34,105 nt of DNA. Origin: CAWUKT01 sp963923035 (GTDB lineage: Bacteria > Bacteroidota > Bacteroidia > J057 > JADKCL01). The DNA lies in contig CAWUKT010000076.1 of NCBI GenBank assembly GCA_963923035.1, positions 1-34,105 on the forward strand, written 5' to 3'. The notes beneath the pieces are model-generated. The model did not search any database. It was not told the DNA's origin and worked only from the letters and a program-made list of their open reading frames with translations. Positions within the stretch are counted from its first letter, which is position 1. Every line of letters starts with the position of its first letter. Shown in pieces: positions 32,212 to 34,105 of the stretch. Made by a program: the position numbers and the translations under genes.

Positions 32212-33615
32212 TTACCAATAAATATCGTCAATATACCCGTTTCCGAAGGTACCAAAGTTTCCGTTTTTGACATCGTCGTTGGACAGCCACTCCGAGGTTC
32301 CCTTCCAGGGATCACTCAATAGGAATTCACGGCTGCCGCCTCCGGTGGGTGGATCACCTTTGGCCTGGGTAAACACCATGTAGTGCCCCCCGCCGCCGGA
32401 CCAGAACACGCCGACCGGAACGTCCCGGCCCCGGAAGAGTTCTTTCCAGACATCATCGAGGTCCGAGTCTTTGACCGGGTTGCTCGTTTTATTGAATTGG
32501 TGCAGGGTATGAGTGCTGCCGGTAACGTCGTCAACGTCCGAGTCTGTAAGTGCCTTCTGGTAATCCGGCACCGTCATGCCGGGCTGACTGAATGGGAAGT
32601 GGGTATTGAAGTTCTGGATATCGGTAGCCGTGTATCCGCCGACTCCAGCCAGCGCCTCGCCTTGGGCCTTCAGTCCGGCATCAAAGGGATCACCCTGGAT
32701 ATAGGCGAGCAGAGCTTGCCACTTCGGGACATCCCCGGGAGGAATCACCAGGCCATTCACATAGCCTTTGAAGGAATTCCATTTGTCCATGACCTTTCTC
32801 GGAATCATGGACGACTTGTCCAGCCACTTGGCCTGCTGGTCTCCGACATCGTTGTTGTAGTCCAGCGTATGCTTGGCCTTTTTACTTACGTCCAGGGCAA
32901 AAACAGGATCGGACTCACCGTATACAATCTGGATGGACGTGGGTCCACAACTCATGGTATACTTCTGTTGCAGTCCGTCTCCCCCACCGTGGTCCCGCAG
33001 GCTGGTCATCTCTTTCAGCGTATCGGCATCCATATTCCGGATGTCCTTGGCAAAATCTCCCACCTCGCTCTTCGCAGAGGCATCCTTGGAGATATATTTA
33101 TCCTTGCGGGCCCCAACAGCCTTCAGGATCAGGATTTTCTCCACGAACTTGTCGGACTTCACATTGTCGCCGCCCGTCAAGTTGAGCTTCATCACGACAT
33201 CACTGTAGTCCAACATCTCCATTCCGATCAGCGCGTCCGCTGCATTGTTGGCGTGGTGAATTCCAATGATCCCTTCAGCTCCCAAATCGGAGTCGGTATT
33301 CATAGGTTTGGCCACTCCCATCACCAACAGTTCCATCAACTGCTGGGTCAATCGCGCCTTCTTGTCATTGGCCTTCTTCACCTTGAGCTCGGCCAAGGCA
33401 ATCAGCGCGGCCTTTTCGTTGGCCAGGCCAGCGATCTTCTCCTCAATGGTTTTCTTTTTCTTCGGCTTGGGTTTCTTGTCCTTGTCCAATTGAACCGTCG
33501 AGGCTTTCAATTGAAAGGCGGGGGCGTCAAATGATTTTTGTCCGGTCGAGAGACCTTTATCTGAATTGCCAGGTCCTTGCGAGGCATGTTCAGGGGTATT
33601 GGCTACACGGTCCAT
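32212..33615 (-). CDS. C39/papain-like cysteine peptidase domain protein, candidate exported effector
   Basis: The 467-residue protein has no signal peptide or membrane segment. Residues 1-53 are disordered, with F-D-A-P-A-F-Q-L-K-A-S-T-V-Q-L (29-43) followed by a Lys/Pro-rich linker. In my recollection, P-x-F-Q-L-K-A-S-x-V-Q leaders occur on proteins linked to extracellular contractile injection systems and polymorphic toxins in Saprospiria. Residues 55-100 are a helical, Ala/Lys-rich segment. The C-terminal half contains a C39/papain-like triad: Gln217 six residues ahead of Cys223 in Y-T-M-S-C-G-P-T-S, His411 in G-G-G-G-H-Y-M-V-F, and Asp435 in L-L-S-D-P-W. Peptidase, transglutaminase-like or deamidase activity is possible. 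It is followed after 16 nt by a lipoprotein gene. An internal or extracellular housekeeping protease cannot be excluded. Confidence 0.75.
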   Translation of the reverse strand: MDRVANTPEHASQGPGNSDKGLSTGQKSFDAPAFQLKASTVQLDKDKKPKPKKKKTIEEKIAGLANEKAALIALAELKVKKANDKKARLTQQLMELLVMGVAKPMNTDSDLGAEGIIGIHHANNAADALIGMEMLDYSDVVMKLNLTGGDNVKSDKFVEKILILKAVGARKDKYISKDASAKSEVGDFAKDIRNMDADTLKEMTSLRDHGGGDGLQQKYTMSCGPTSIQIVYGESDPVFALDVSKKAKHTLDYNNDVGDQQAKWLDKSSMIPRKVMDKWNSFKGYVNGLVIPPGDVPKWQALLAYIQGDPFDAGLKAQGEALAGVGGYTATDIQNFNTHFPFSQPGMTVPDYQKALTDSDVDDVTGSTHTLHQFNKTSNPVKDSDLDDVWKELFRGRDVPVGVFWSGGGGHYMVFTQAKGDPPTGGGSREFLLSDPWKGTSEWLSNDDVKNGNFGTFGNGYIDDIYW

Positions 33616-33700
33616 AGGTTGCTAAATGATTGATCCTATGCAAGATAGACAAAATGGAAAGATTTTACAAGCTCGACCATTGGCCCGAAAAGGGCTGGGG

Positions 33701-33708
33701 CAAAGATA
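33701..33708 (-). promoter_or_regulatory. -7 box of the C39-like gene unit
   Basis: On the minus strand TATCTTTG is a perfect match to TAnnTTTG, about 85 nt ahead of the start codon. No exact TTTG is found at 19 nt; a CTTG sits 21 nt upstream. The leader contains a short GGCCC/gaaaa/GGGCT hairpin. Confidence 0.5.
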
Positions 33709-34105
33709 CCTGACTCCAAACAAATTAAACAAGATAGAAGGGAAATAAATTGGAGCAATGGGCATATGAGGGAATTGGTTCGATGTGAAAATTGGAGAAA
33801 GGGGGAAATTGATTTAATGTGCAAATATGAAAATGGAGTCAATGGGGAAGTTGATTTAATGTGCAAATATGAAAATGAAGTAAATGGGCAAATGGAAAAA
33901 GGGAATTGGGTCAATGGGATGAATGTGGAAGTATGCAAATGGATCGGAGTAGCCAAAGAGGAGGGGAAATTTGAGAATGGAGGGAATGTGTAAATGAAAA
34001 AAGGGGAGACACAGCGGAATGGGAAAGTATAAAATGAGATTTAATTCGGTTTGGAGGTGGGGGGTATTTGGGTCAGAGGTGGGGGGCCCTGCCTCGAACC
34101 CAAAT
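33709..34105. other. Gene-free purine-rich region at the right edge
   Basis: About 400 nt, G/A-rich on the plus strand and A/T-rich overall. It has ATT/AAT repeated about every 8-10 nt and contains the 42-bp tandem repeat at 33805-33888. The short open frames on both strands (33766-33993 plus, 33636-33956 minus) consist of translated repeat and show no protein-like features. The last 40 nt carry two GGTGGGGGG runs. Confidence 0.6.
33805..33888. repeat. Two tandem copies of a 42-bp repeat
   Basis: Positions 33805-33846 and 33847-33888 are directly adjacent copies of a 42-nt unit containing TTGATTTAATGTGCAAATAT; they differ at three positions. 42 is a multiple of three, so the unit is open in several frames, which explains the small repeat-encoded frames here. 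Confidence 0.88.

Noticed and set aside
33805..33888. Possible CRISPR array
   Set aside because: Two directly adjacent repeat copies with no spacers and no cas genes.
33636..33993. Two small open frames on opposite strands at the right edge
   Set aside because: Both are translations of the low-complexity tract and the 42-bp tandem repeat.

Overview
The window reads as chromosomal DNA of a member of the Bacteroidota, most likely of the Saprospiria (Lewinella/Haliscomenobacter-like). This rests on type IX secretion (T9SS) C-terminal sorting domains on five proteins, a DUF5690 membrane protein, scarce Shine-Dalgarno sequences, and promoters of the TTTG-N19-TAnnTTTG type. This is inference from gene families and signals; there is no rRNA or marker phylogeny. 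No tRNA, rRNA, CRISPR array, transposase or integrase was seen.

Layout. (1) 1-7.8 kb, minus strand: a tetR-tolC-adaptor-RND pump operon with a well-formed promoter and a candidate TetR operator, followed by a tandem pair of small lipocalin-like lipoproteins. (2) 7.95-8.98 kb: murB on the plus strand. (3) 9.0-18.5 kb, minus strand: a tandem array of four paralogous YCF48/BNR-type beta-propeller proteins of about 700 residues, each with a signal peptide and a T9SS sorting domain. By eye each carries 13 D-x-G-x-x-W-type motifs with the seventh degenerate, and one Cys on either side of the repeats. Two of the four are interrupted by net -1 frameshifts, one between signal peptide and mature domain, one just after motif 7. 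(4) 18.8-23.0 kb: DUF5690 transporter-like protein plus an overlapping secreted protein, a SnoaL-like protein, a small two-TM protein, and a convergent GT-C glycosyltransferase. (5) 23.1-26.1 kb: an ECF sigma factor, divergent from a hotdog thioesterase and lysA. (6) 26.3-31.4 kb: a T9SS-exported alpha/beta hydrolase, an MdlA/YheI-like half ABC exporter, a DUF3108 protein and an AHL-lactonase-like metallo-beta-lactamase-fold hydrolase. (7) 31.7-33.6 kb: a two-gene unit coding for a signal-less protein with a C39/papain-like Cys-His-Asp site and a lipoprotein 16 nt downstream, which looks like an effector-immunity pair. (8) 33.7-34.1 kb: gene-free purine-rich DNA with a 42-bp tandem repeat.

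Functional links. The pump genes form a regulated tripartite efflux system. The propeller array, the hydrolase and the lipoproteins make up a cell-surface complement. The C39-like gene and its lipoprotein form the most plausible undescribed unit. Most genes end in recognisable hairpin terminators, which makes the transcription units fairly clear.
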